DNA of 64,000 nucleotides from Neoceratodus forsteri. Lineage: Eukaryota; Chordata; Ceratodontiformes; Ceratodontidae. The stretch spans positions 1,165,066,055 through 1,165,130,054 of the forward strand of contig CM057454.1 of NCBI GenBank assembly GCA_016271365.2, in the 5' to 3' direction. Below are positions 11,296-22,232 of this stretch, in pieces (within the stretch, counting starts at the first letter, position 1; every line of letters begins with the position of its first letter). Below the pieces are notes generated by a model that had not been told where the DNA came from, made no database searches, and saw only the letters and a list, made by a program, of their open reading frames with translations. Both the position numbers and the translations under genes were made by a program.

Positions 11296-12464
11296 ATAAA
11301 TGCAATTTTCTGAAATTTTTATTATGATTGGCTATCTGATACAACAGAAGCATGAACTCCATTCATATTCACAAGTTCTTCATAGTTCTCGTTCATTCAC
11401 ATTTTGTACAGCACCCTGGCTGTGATTACAAGAGAAATATCTGTATATAGGAAGCTGTAATTATTTTGCTATTTCACACGGGTCTTCAAATATGGGGAGA
11501 ATCACACACATTACACGGTTATCATTCTAGATTACTGTGAAGGAATAAAAAGGTATACTGAGAAAATAATACACTCTGCTCCTCCAACTCCCCTTTCTTC
11601 ATCATTCCCCACTGCAACACCTCTGCTAGCCAAACTGATTTTTCTGTGCCCTTGCCCTCCATATGGCACAGTCTCCCTTCCCCCTCGTTGGCTCTACCTT
11701 CTGACTACCCACTCAAGCTACCATCCAGAGATCACTTCACCCCCTCATGCCAATGTTTTACTATGCAGATGTGGTCTATGGCACCGTCCAATGTCCACCC
11801 TGGCTAAGCTGGACCACCTCTTCCATTCTTTCAGCCACTTTGCTATGGATTCTCCTCCCCTTAGTCACCACTGCTCCATCTACCTGTGCCTCTCCTTCCC
11901 CTCTAAATTCTCAGCACTGCTTTCATTTGCTGCTTTCCTCTTAAAAGAACTGGCTTGTTTTTCTTACTTCATACCTCTCTAACCTACTCTTAACTCCTCC
12001 TGTACCATCTTCATTTGCACGCCATTTTCCAGATTCTCATTTCTTCAGTATGCACCACTGCAACACCTGTTTTGGCCAAACTGATTTTTCCATGTGTTTG
12101 CCCTGCATCTGGAACTGTATCCTTCCCCTTCATCTCTTCTTCTCTTACTACCCACATAAGTTGCCCCTCAGAGCACATTTCACCTCCTCTTCCTCCTGCC
12201 CCTACCTAACTGGCCTTTTGTGATCCCAAGAGAGTTTTTGACCTTATCTTTTAATTAGTCCATTAAACCAAACAGTATATTGTGGGCCCATACAGCAAAG
12301 AAGCATGGTTGGGGGTGGGTCCTCCTTAAAGGGAGTACCCTCATAGCAGTATGCCCTAAGGATGGCTCCCGTAAACCATCAGGAGACCCTGGAGGGACGC
12401 ATGATTGGAGATGCCCCCCCAAAACCTCAGAGGGAAACTCTGATGGGGAGAATGATTGAAAAGG
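11296..12464. other. Inter-element DNA with a diverged direct repeat
   Basis: No gene is recognised. Two segments of about 130-150 bases, 11612-11755 and 12049-12190, share GCAACACCT, GCCAAACTGATTTTTC and the following cytosine-rich stretch, with many substitutions. They look like two copies of one old unit about 437 bases apart. The reading after the shared motif (IWNS/IWHSLP-like) weakly recalls the C-terminal end of a LINE ORF2. Confidence 0.4.
11612..12190 (+). repeat. Diverged direct repeat pair (11612-11755 and 12049-12190)
   Basis: Both copies begin with CACTGCAACACCT and contain AGCCAAACTGATTTTTC or GGCCAAACTGATTTTTC, then a pyrimidine-rich tract. Spacing between equivalent bases is about 437. 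Identity falls off after the first 60 bases. It could be a segmental duplication or two copies of the same LINE tail. Confidence 0.45.
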
Positions 12465-12467
12465 TCC

Positions 12468-12838
12468 CATGCCAAGGATCACATCTTTCCGGTGCTGCAC
12501 AAACTGCACTGGCTGCCGGTACAGTGGCGGGGCACCTTTAAAGTCAGACTTCTGACTTATAAAGCCCTACATGGACAGGGCCCTGAAAGAGCTTCTGATG
12601 CCTTACTGCCCCGGGCAATCGTTCTGCTCGGCTGATGAGGGGTTGCTAGAGATTCCAAGGGCTTTCTTAAAATCTTCTGGGGCCTGTGCATTTATGTATG
12701 TGGCCCCAGCACTTTTGGAATTCTCTACCCTGTCAGTTATGGGAGTGCATGACCATGGAGAGATTTAAACAGGCCCTAAAAACATACTTGTGGCTTCAAC
12801 TGTATCTCGTTTTTACCTGGATTTTATCTGTATTCTTA
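12468..12838 (+). pseudogene. L2-e ORF2 C-terminal remnant
   Basis: This carries the C-terminal region of an L2 ORF2: LHKLHWLPVQWRGTFKVRLL, LLEIPRAFLKSSGACAF, and a final block corresponding to MERFKQALKTYL. Stop codons and frameshifts interrupt it (around 12600 and 12660). Upstream RT sequence is absent, so only the tail beyond the polymerase remains. It has no catalytic capacity. Confidence 0.75.
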
Positions 12839-12852
12839 GGAATCTGTATTTA
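12839..12852 (+). repeat. Left target-site duplication of L1-B
   Basis: GGAATCTGTATTTA occurs here and again, base for base, at 15684-15697 immediately after the poly(A) tail of L1-B. This is the signature of target-primed reverse transcription. Confidence 0.95.
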
Positions 12853-15371
12853 AGCCCCCTACTATTCAGGAAGTGGATCGCTATTTAGAAGAAGTTAATC
12901 TACCAGGGTTATCCACCTCACAACAACAATCATTAATAATGCCCATCTTGTCAGAGGAGATACTTAGGACAATTGACAGTTTACCTTTGGATAAATTATC
13001 CAGGGCTAGATGGGTTTTCCTCTAACTTTTATAAACAATTCCAAAAGCAGCTTATTCCCTTGCTACATATACTTTTTCAACACATTTTAAAGGAAAAGGA
13101 GATAGAGTCCACGTTATTTGAAGTCCTAATTGTGGTATTACCCAAAACGGGGCTCAACCTGGAATTAACTTCTAGTTATCGTCCCATTTCACTCTTAAAT
13201 CAGGATATCAAAATTTTGACCAAATTAATAGCTACCCGTCTCAACGGGGTTCTACCGTCCCTCACTGGAATGGAACAAGTTGGTTTCATGAAAGGGAGAT
13301 CCTCTGTGGATCATCTTAGAACATTAACGCATGTTTTATCTGTTTCAAGAGATGCCCAGCACCCAGCAGTGCTGGTCTCCTTAGATGCCGAGAAAGCTTT
13401 TGATAGGGTGAACTGGAATTTTTTATTTGGTACACTGAATGCTTTTACTTTCCCTTCTGAATTTCAGCAATGGATAAGGGCCTTATATCATGGTCCTTCA
13501 GCCAAAATCACGGTGAATGGGGAGATGTCAGCTGTTTTCCCTTTAGAATCTGGTACCAGGCAAGGGTGCCCACTATCTCCCTTACTTTTTAACCTGTATT
13601 TGGAGCCTTTGGTTCGTCGTTTAATGGGGTGCTCTCAGATTAAGGGCATAAAGGTTCTTGATCATCAAATTAAGGTATCAGCATATGCGGACGATATATT
13701 ATTACAATTATCCGACCCGGAAAGGTCGATTCCAGCTATGCTCACTGTTATCAGAGAATATAGTCTTTTGTCTAATTATAAGTTAAATATGGGCAAGACG
13801 GTTATTTTTCCCCTCAACCACAAGGTTCAACGGAGCTCCGTGGAGGCCTTTGGCCTCCCCTGGGCACAGGATACTTTAAAATATTTGGGTATAATCATCT
13901 CCAGAAATACTGCCCTTATGCAGAAGCTTAATTTAGAATCGCTACTTCGAGTTATTGAGTTGGACCTTGGAAGATGGTCTAAACTTCGTATATCTTTGTG
14001 GGGGAGGACTAATTTAATTAAAATGAATGTTTTTCCAAGGCTATTCTATCCGATGAATCTGCTTAATATCTGGTTACCTTTTGCATGGTTCCGAAGAGTT
14101 CATGAGATGATTACAAAATTTATATGGGGGAATAAGCATCCTAGATTGGCATACTATAAATTGGCTGCCCTTAAAAATAGGGGTGGGTTGCGTCTTCCTC
14201 ACTTCACCTTTTATTACTGGGCTGAGCATAGTTCTAAATACCTGAGATGGCTCACACCGAGGGAAGAACTTCTCTCTTCTCCATTCTCTCCTCTCTGGCT
14301 TAAAATTGAACTTTCTCTTATGGCGGCTAATGGGTTATCTCCAGCAGCTCTCTTCTATATTTAATCCAGCTCCTTACCAGTACAGTTAAAAAACACACCA
14401 ATAGCAATTTCGGTCAGAGTGCACTCGCAGTTGTGTAATTTTCTCAAATATAATCATACGCGGGACATAGGTCAACCGATTGAGGGTAACCCCAACTTAA
14501 AGATAAATAATAAAATACCACCAAATGGTTAGCTGTTATTAGGGACCTACCCCTGGCTTAGTTGATTTCAGAGGATCATAGGTGGCTATCGTCTTCTGAG
14601 ATAATGTCGGATTTGAAGTTGCCTGGCACATATATTTTTAAAATTTACCAATTAAGACACCTTATTGTAAAAGTGTTTGGTATCTCACCTCCCCGCTTAA
14701 GTCCAAGAAGTTTTAGGATTGAATTGGGTGCCTTAGTTGGAGCTCAAAAAATGGTGTCACAAGCTTATAAAATACTGTATAAATGGGCCTATCCGAATTG
14801 TTTCGCCCCTTCTGATTTTTGGACCTCCTTTTTTCCAACTCAGGAGTTACATTGGGAGTCATTATGGAAGAACTGTCATAAATATGTTTTACAGGATAGA
14901 CTATGTCTCACCCAATTTCACATTTTGCATAATTTATATTATACTCCACAAAAGTTATTTAAAACGGGGCTCCTTTCTACTCCAACTTGCAATAGATATG
15001 ATAAAGAAGAAGGGTCTATCTACCATATTTTCTGGACTTGCTCTAAAGCTACAGCTTTATGGGCCAAGATTCAACAGAATACTGATCCTTTGCTAGGTCT
15101 GAAAGAGTTATTCACCCCCGATATCTGTTTATTAGGGGATTATAGTAAAGTTAATATTTCTGTTAGACGTTATCATGTGGCTCTTATCTCCATAACTACT
15201 AAGAAGATAATCTTGAGGCATTGGAAAGACAGTGAAGACATTTCTTATACTGAATGGCTGAGGGAGCTACTTGCCAATTTGAGAACAGAGAAAACTATAG
15301 CCAGTCTTCATAATAAACCCGAGAGATACAAAAAGAAATGGAAATCATTGCATACATTGTTTTCTCTTTAA
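12853..15371 (+). pseudogene. L1-B ORF2 (reverse transcriptase to C-terminal knuckle)
   Basis: The longest open piece (12973-14364) holds the RT: SSYRPISLLNQDIKI, EQVGFMKGRSSVDHLR, SLDAEKAFDRVNWNF (motif A), ESGTRQGCPLSPLLF (motif B) and the intact catalytic box SAYADDILLQL, then KYLGIIIS. The frame then passes a TAA near 14362 and further stops near 14527 and 14560. The same frame resumes as 14562-15371 with the C-terminal domain, including a degraded knuckle CNRYDKEEGSIYHIFWTC in which the second cysteine is Tyr. The endonuclease is missing by 5' truncation. Only a few point changes disable the RT portion, so it is young relative to its host L2. Confidence 0.92.
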
Positions 15372-15465
15372 GAGGTCCACTGTATATATCTGTGATACTG
15401 TTGTTTATTCTTTCTTATTTATAGAGTAATAGGATTCTCATGTTTGCCTTGCTATGCTGTGTTGC

Positions 15466-15540
15466 AGGGAGGGGAAGGGGGGAGGAATGTGTTTGGGTGT
15501 GTTTGAGGGCGGGGGAGGGGAGGGGGTGGGTGGAGAAAGG
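15466..15540 (+). other. G-rich tract in the L1-B 3' UTR (G-quadruplex potential)
   Basis: The tract contains many runs of three to six guanines. The segment 15505-15530 has at least four G-runs separated by single C, A or T bases. A guanine-rich polypurine tract in the 3' UTR is a known feature of mammalian L1 and can form G-quadruplexes. Formation here is predicted, not shown. Confidence 0.65.
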
Positions 15541-15656
15541 GCCCTGTACAGGTTAGTCTTACCTGAATGTCTTGTACAATGATCTAATGGATCCTTTCTC
15601 ATGTGAATGTTTGTCTGTTTGTTTTGTTGTATTTGTTGTATTTGTTGAAGAAAACG

Positions 15657-15662
15657 AATAAA
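15657..15662 (+). terminator. Polyadenylation signal of L1-B
   Basis: AATAAA lies 13 bases upstream of the nine-A tail that ends the insertion, the expected spacing for the element's own poly(A) signal. Confidence 0.8.
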
Positions 15663-15683
15663 ATTCTAAATGGGAAAAAAAAA

Positions 15684-15697
15684 GGAATCTGTATTTA
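15684..15697 (+). repeat. Right target-site duplication of L1-B
   Basis: Exact repeat of 12839-12852, directly after the A tail. L2-e sequence resumes behind it. Confidence 0.95.
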
Positions 15698-15781
15698 TTG
15701 TTTAACGTGTTGCTTTAACTTGTTGTTATGTGCCTTGGTTTTTTGAAAGGCGAAATACAAATAAAGTATTATTATTATTAA

Positions 15782-16077
15782 GAGGCACACAAAAACATCA
15801 CGCAACGTGTCCAGATAGCAAAGCATTTCTGTATGTTAGGAGAGCACAGAGAGAACCAACTTCTCTTGGAACTCCATTTTGCAATGCTATCCTGAGAGAA
15901 TAGGACTTCAGGATGCAGACACTCCATTATCCCATGGGACGATGACTAATCAGGGAATGGGTAAGTTAATGCTAACTGTAGCTAAGTAGGTATTATGCAA
16001 GCAACATAGTGTGGTAGCTTGGAAAAGCAGGTTTTGGAGGTGCAATCATGTTGTTACAAATGACACCACTGCTTTTT
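15782..16077. other. Short inter-element DNA
   Basis: About 300 bases between the (ATT)n tail of L2-e and the start of L2-a. No coding or repeat signature was seen. Confidence 0.4.
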
Positions 16078-16129
16078 CTGTGCGGCTCGCTCCAGTGGGG
16101 ATTGCAGTGGTCAGTGGGAGGTCACTGAT

Positions 16130-18315
16130 CCTCGTTTTGTTTGGTCAGACTTTGAACAGCTGGTGACCATGGATGTTGTGAGGATCATCCAGAGTTTGCG
16201 GCCAAAATTCTGTAGTTTGGACCCAGGTTCAACTCACCTCCTTGTGGGGGTGTGTTGAGGTCATTGGCCCGGTCCTAGCAGAGATAGCTGGGTGTTCTTT
16301 ACAGACAGGTGTGTTCCCAGACACCTTGAAGGAGGCAGAGGTAACACCCCTTCTTAAGAAATCTTCTCTTGACCCCGACTATCTTGCAAACAACAAGACT
16401 TTATTTATTTATTTATTTTAAACATTGCATTCTTTAGTCCGCCTTGGCTCAGCCTGCCTGTCATCCAGCCACCATCCCCCATGCTCCAACAACCTAGCCG
16501 CTCAAGCTTGTACTGGGGGCTAACATGCAGAGCCCTCAGTGGGGGCCCCCTATTCCCTGACCACCAGGCCTGGATCCAATACTCCCCTGACGCGATTCAA
16601 CGCAGGTCTAAAGGAGCGCTGGGGGCATGGCCATCAAGCCACCATGACCAACTGCCATTTTCCACCAGGGTTTTTACTCCCCAGAGCTACGGATGTGCAA
16701 TGATGTCTATCCACAGCGTGCCGACATCTGCCATAGCCCTCCCTAGTCTAGTGCACCACAATCTGCATCACCCCCGATCTCCATCGGGTGTCACTACAGC
16801 ATGGTACAAGCCCCAGTCCCTCCCCAGGATGCAGAGAGCAGCCCAAGGGCACTCGATCTGCCTCCTCCTCAGCTGACCCCAGCAACCCATGCTCATTCCC
16901 GAACATGGGTCGCTGGCATGGAGCAAGGTGTGGCATCCAGTGCCTCAACCTTCAGTGCCACCGGGCCAACACTGAAAGATGGTTTCTAACCTTCCTTTTG
17001 TAGGGAAGATTATCATGAAGGTAGTCGCACTGCAGCTGGAGGGTTATCTTACTATCCAAGAGATCTATGATCCTCTCAAGTTGGGTTTCAGGAAGAGGCA
17101 GAGCGCTGAGACTGCACTTGTCCAGGTGCTCAATAATCTCCTGATAGCAAGAGATCGGAGGACCTGATCAATCCTGATTCTTCTTGAGCTCACTGCAGCA
17201 TCTGACACCATGGACCATGGTGTGCTTCTGGAGCGCCTGAGGTTCATCTGTGGACTGTCTGGTATGGTCATCAGGTGGTTTCATTCATACTTCATGGGCA
17301 GGTCTCAGAAAGTGGTATTGGGGTTTTATTCTTCTGACCCAGTCTCCCTGCCCTATGGAGTCCCTCAGGGCTCTGTGTTGTCGTCCATGTTGTTTGCAGT
17401 GTATATGCTGCCATTGGGGGACACTGTGAGGTGGTACGGGCCGAGTTTCCACTGCAATGTGGAGATACTCAGCTCTACATGTCCTTTGTGCCTGGGCAGG
17501 ATGAAGCGGTCTTGGTGTTTAACTACTGCCTCGCTGGGATCCAGGACTGGATGAGTGCCAGCTGGTTGAAACTGAATCTGGCCAAAACTGAGGTGCTGGT
17601 GGTGGACCCAGGTCATCAGATTGAGGGAAAACTGGCTGGGCAGCCTTCCAGGCTTCGGCTCCGGGGCAGCCAGCTGCTGACCTTGGACTGGGTGCGTAAT
17701 CTGGGTGTTATCTTTGATAAAGGGCTGATGCTTAAATCATGGGTGTCGGCTATCAGGAAATCCTCTTTTTACCATCGGAGGAATATCTCCCGGGTGAAAC
17801 ACCTACTTCCCCCCCCATGACCTTCCAACTCTGGTCCATGCCTTTGTGACCTTGCACCTTGATTACTGTAATTCCCTATACCTAGGGCTTCGGGGAGTTG
17901 ACATTCGCTGCTTTCAGCTGGCGTAGAATGTGGCAGCCAGGTTGTTGACTGGCTTGCCTCGATTGTGCCATGTCACACACTGGTGCTCCATGGCTTACAC
18001 TGGCTGTCAGTTCAGTGGCGGCTCACCTTCAAGGTTGGTTTGCTAACCTATAATGCCCTATATGGACAGGGTCCGCACTATTTGCAAGAATGCCCGCATC
18101 CTTACAGTCCCCTCTGCACACTTCACTCTACCGACGAGGGTTTTCTGGAGATTCCCAGGGTTAGTTTGAAGTCACCTGGTGCTAGGGCTTTTTTGTCTGC
18201 TGCCCCAACCCTGTGGAATTCTCTACCTCATTCGGTAAGGGAGTTCCTGACCATGGAGAGCTTTAAGTCTGCATTGAAGACTTACCTGTTCAGACTTGCC
18301 TTCCCAGATTTCTGA
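16130..18315 (+). pseudogene. L2-a ORF2 remnant (reverse transcriptase)
   Basis: Visible blocks are MDVVRIIQSLRP (16170), KSSLDPDY-like spacer, YDPLKLGFRKRQSAETALVQV (17070), TAASDTMDHGVLLE (motif A, with the usual Phe-Asp changed to Ser-Asp, 17190), LPYGVPQGSVLSSM (motif B, 17350) and DTQLYMSFVPGQ (17470). The catalytic Y-A-D-D is lost: a small deletion shifts the frame there, and the residues before DTQLY read differently in each frame. The C-terminal part includes LHWLSVQWRLTFKVGLLTYN (18000) and APTLWNSLPHSV (18205). It cannot encode an active RT. Confidence 0.82.
16400..16975 (-). mobile_element. Tailed short insert inside L2-a
   Basis: L2 sequence stops after GCAAACAACAAGAC and resumes at AAGATGGTTTCTAACC, with AAGAC (16395-16399) and AAGAT (16976-16980) as a likely imperfect target duplication. 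The insert starts with (TTTA)n on the plus strand, so on the minus strand it ends in an AAAATAAATAAATAAATA tail, as retroposed elements do. The body is GC-rich and matches no family I recognise. It could be a SINE-like element or the 3' end of an unknown retroelement. Confidence 0.6.
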
Positions 18316-18448
18316 AAATCTATTTTAATTGATTTTGCTGTTTTATATGTTATTTCATGAGCTGTGTCATTCTGCTGTACTTTTATTCTTTGTACAAGCG
18401 TTTAGATATTTCTTTGATTTGCACTTTATAGAAATTAAGTTGAGTTGA

Positions 18449-21400
18449 GTCCTGCTCCCCACTTAGGGTCATCAACTGCAGCCCTGTTCTCCACTTATGT
18501 TCAACAATATGCCGTTGTGTGGGTGGGGCTGCACAGACAGTGTTGGAGCACCACATGAGCTGGAAACTGCGAGCAGACTGTTGTAAATTAAAATACTTAC
18601 ACAAACCACGTTCACCAAATAATATTGTATGGCTCAACAGGACTCTCAGTAGGCAGCTCTTTTGTGTGAGCTAGTCTGACCCTAGAGCATAACATGTCAG
18701 CTGCTCCAACATATTTTTCTGTGCCAGTAATTTAATATTTGCAATTTTGTTTTGCTAATATTATTTGACTGTGTGAATATTGTAAAAATGTCAATTGGCA
18801 CTTAAAGTAAACATGATTTTATGATTTGAATATTTATCCCATCCCTATCACTGTTCATATCTAGGTTGAGTGTGCTAGTCTGCACCCCGCTGTAAATTCT
18901 ATTTTAAAATGATAAATGCTAAGAAAAAATGTTAGTGTCAGTACAAACCTGATTTAAGACTAATTTGTGTAAAAATTAAATTGTATAAGCACCATGTGCA
19001 ACTGGTTGAAATGTGGCAATAATAATACTGACTTACAGCATGCATTTACAGAATGTGAAATAAAACAACATGTAGAAGGAAACTGCGATTATTTCTTATA
19101 TCAGAAGCGGCATGTAAAAAATCTCTTGTGACATAAAAAAGAAATCTTATGTAATGCCATGTTTAATCTTCAGTCTTTGAAAACACAAAACAAGCTATCA
19201 TCAGTCCTAAAAAATGTTTTTAAATGGCTGTGGGGGAAAACATTTCTGAAAAGAAGACAATAATAATACTCACAAAATAAAAATTGAAATGGAAATGTAA
19301 GGCAACATTAAGCTAAAAGCAATCCAAAAATTAATTTTTTTGTATGGTAACTTTCAATAATAGGTTTCTTTTGTAAAACATAATCATTTTCATGAAAAAA
19401 AATGTCAAACAGATGCCATTTACTCCACTTCTGCTTTTTTTCTTTCACATCAGCTTCCTTACCTCCAGCTTCATGATCCACTGCTTTAGTCTCCACACCA
19501 CCTGCTTACAATTCAGAACCCCACTCTTCAGAACTGAGAGCAGCTTTTCAGAGTTTGGGACTAGAAAGAGTTCAGTGGATATTTCCAGAAACAAGTTCCC
19601 TCTGCAGCTCCCTCTGTGTGCTCCCGTTTCCACATAGCTGTTCTTGGAAACAAAAATGTACTTCCTGTCCCTCCCTGAAGTGTGTCCCTAAATTATTTAA
19701 ATTAGCTGATTAATATTCATGAGATGCTGCAGCAAGGGGAGGAATACCAAAACATAGTAATCCCTTAAAGAAGCAGGAGCACATCTAGATTTGATGTCTC
19801 ATGACTAAGGCAAAGCCAAATACCCTTTCAGTCTGGATGGCAACACACAGGGCTGTTCCTACCCTTCAAAATATTTGTGGGAACCCAACTTCCTAATATT
19901 AAGTTCCCCCCCCCAACCATCCACAGGCATACTTGTGGCAAAACAATCAGTTGTCCCCCCACCATTTTACACAAGCCACCAACGCTATTCTCTGATGTAG
20001 CCCTTGACTCCTGAGCAAACCTCTCAGCCTTGAAATGAGGAACACGGACACTAAACAAGGGACAATGAGTGGGATCTGCCCACATAATGATGAACACATC
20101 CTCAAACATGGAATACAAGCTTAAAACACTGTGGAAACCAATATTTGTACAATATTTACTTTTGATTTAGCATCTGAGAATATTATGAATTTGTACTTTA
20201 AAGTTTGCCTTTACTGTGCATTCTCTGTGTGGGCAGACCTTTCCTACGAGAGACAGAGCAATTCTGAGGGATACAATTAGTGTTATCCCCCATAATCAGG
20301 AACAGTTGAGAGGTTTGCTTCTGAGGCAGTTTCTAAAAGGGACACTGTTTAAAGCTACCAAATGTCCCAGTTTGTCCAGGACAGTCCCAGTATCAAAAGG
20401 GCTGTCACTGTGTCCTAAAGCATTTCTGAAAATAAGGATTTTGTCACAGGTTGAGATTTTTGTCCTGGATGAGGAACCATTGAGCCGACGATCTGGCCAC
20501 TGCACCTCCCCAGCAGCTGTTCCTTGCCAAGAGGCCATCCTCTCCATTCCTGCCATGCATGCCTGTGGCTTTTTATGAATCACCAATGGTGGGCAAGGAT
20601 TGCTAAAAGGTTCAGTTCAGAGTCAGTGCTGTGCTTTAGGGAATCCGATTGGAGCAGGAGTTTGAGTATTTTAGTACCCCCAGCTCGATCCAACTTGAAC
20701 CATAAATGGTAGACAAGGATCGAGTAAAAGGTCACAGCTCAGCCACTATTGATCCAATTGAATCACAAGGCAGTGCTGTGCTTGTCTTTAGGGGATCTGA
20801 TCAAAAATAGACGGCACTGTAAAACGCGCCATCGCCATGAGGTGGGGAAGAGACTCACTCTCACTTTCCTCTCTCTCTGGGTCTGGTTCTCCACTTGTTT
20901 TGGGTTGTTTTCTGTAAAGTTTTTTTCTTTTGTGGCCCATTTACTACTGGACTTGGACTCTCTTGTCCGCCTGGTAGGGAATCAATGGTATGTGGTGGGC
21001 TATGAGATGGTCTGGATGGAGGGAATCATGATGGGGCAGAATCGGGTACCCTGATGGTAATGGTGATGATGGCCCTTGGCCTTGTTGAGTGCGTCTTATC
21101 TGATGGATGTCAGATGGACCAGAGAAGAACAAATAAGGGTGAGTCTAGTGTTACCATTATTCAGGACCATGATCATAAACTTTATATTCTAAACAGATTA
21201 TCATAGGCTCTCTGACTTTTCATGTACAGTTCAGCGCAATAGAATAGCTCGCCATAAAAAGATTATACTTTTTATTTTGATTGCTTAGGTTTGCTTCAAC
21301 AACTTCGAATATTTCATCATTCTGTGAAAATGTGGGTCTGGGTTCAAAACCCTGTACAAGGCTGGTCTCCAGTGAGGTGTAGTTGCAGCACTTATAATGC

Positions 21401-21477
21401 AAACCTGTTTTGCCCTTTTAGAATATTGAGAAAATTAGTCTTGTAAACAGCAGAATGCAGTTCATGAAAGAATGAAA
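18449..21477. other. 3 kb without a recognised gene
   Basis: Mostly AT-rich, with short open frames on both strands (for example 20216-20578 plus and 19828-20118 minus) that show no family signature. One internal diverged duplication is listed separately. A promoter-B-box-like GGTTCAAAACC near 21346 is not accompanied by a tRNA fold. I see no transposon ends. Confidence 0.4.
20573..20807 (+). repeat. Diverged tandem duplication (20573-20657 and 20697-20807)
   Basis: The first copy contains AATGGTGGGCAAGGATTGC, CTAAAAGGTTCAG and CAGTGCTGTGCTTTAGGGAA; the second has AATGGTAGACAAGGATCGA, GTAAAAGGTCACAG and CAGTGCTGTGCTTGTCTTTA. The order of blocks is the same, with small insertions in the second copy. 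This points to an old local duplication of about 100 bases. Confidence 0.6.
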
Positions 21478-22232
21478 GAGCCCAGGGGCTAACAAGATGG
21501 TGGTTGTGTGTGAGATGCCTGAGTTCTAAGCTTAGCCATTTCCACTTTTTATCAGTTCTGTTTTGCTTGTTTGTTTTGTTTTTGCTTACTTTTTAGTTAG
21601 TTTTATAGTCTAAGGGCTGTAAGTCATTGGAGCTGTCTGCGGCACTGACCAAAGCCAGGTGCCACATGGGGGTAGCAGCTTGCACCGGGAGGGCTGAGCA
21701 GTGAAACACAGACCATCGGGGGCTGTACCAGAGGAGAGGAGCCAGATGGGTGGGACCTGGGAGCCAAGGCAGAGCACCAGAAATTTCTCCACCAGCCCTC
21801 CCTGCACAACCGCCAGTATTAAATGGGCCACTAAGCATGCTTATACTACCAGAGAGCCAATAGAGGTACAGGGTTGGTGTTACTGGATGTTATTCGGACC
21901 AACCGAACTGAAGGCCTGAGAACTCAACCAGATTAAGGCCCAGGGGCAGGAAACAGGAACATCTGCAAGGTACTGTAACTAGTGACCAAAAATGTAAGTC
22001 CTTGGGGCAGTTTTCACTTGAGTTGAGTTGTGGCTACTCCTTGAGGAGGTAAGTTGAGGGCAAACTCTTGTCATTTGGGAATACTCCCTGAGGAGACATA
22101 TTTGAAGGAATTTCCTGTTGTCGGGGCTAATCTTTTGGGGGTAAAGTCTAAGGGTATACGGACAATGATGAGTGGGTTGAAGGCAGGATGGGGAAGGAGG
22201 TGTGGCGATTGTACAGTCAGGAGCTATGGTGA

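Larger units (their letters stand above)
12853..15683 (+). mobile_element. L1-B, 5'-truncated L1-type LINE inserted in L2-e
   Basis: A plus-strand L1 fragment of 2.83 kb. It starts inside ORF2 between endonuclease and RT, carries the rest of ORF2 to 15371, then a 3' UTR with a guanine-rich tract (about 15468-15530), an AATAAA signal at 15657-15662 and a poly(A) run at 15675-15683. The exact 14-bp flanking duplication and still-recognisable A tail make it one of the better preserved insertions here. Confidence 0.95.
12465..15781 (+). mobile_element. L2-e, 3' end of an L2-type LINE split by L1-B
   Basis: Two plus-strand pieces, 12465-12838 and 15684-15781, together form the C-terminal end and 3' UTR of an L2 element. 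The first piece encodes LHWLPVQWRGTFKVRLLTYK, a segment found in all L2 copies in this window. The second ends with GGCGAAATACAAATAAAG and an (ATT)n tail at 15767-15780. The L1 between them is bounded by an exact 14-base duplication, so the L2 predates it. Confidence 0.85.
16078..18448 (+). mobile_element. L2-a, 5'-truncated L2-type LINE
   Basis: A plus-strand L2 copy. It begins in the region between endonuclease and RT, aligning to the same stretch of L2-c near 37785, and runs to a 3' end with GCACTTTATAGAAATTAAG followed by TTGAG repeats (18436-18448). A tailed 576-base element interrupts it at 16400-16975. The coding part is heavily damaged. Confidence 0.85.

Noticed and set aside
11747..12209. 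Short plus-strand open frames rich in Ser, Leu and Pro
   Set aside because: They reflect pyrimidine-rich DNA; no domain or start context supports a gene.
21338..21358. GGTTCAAAACC, a match to a pol III B box
   Set aside because: No A box at the right distance and no cloverleaf could be drawn, so it is not called as a tRNA or SINE head.
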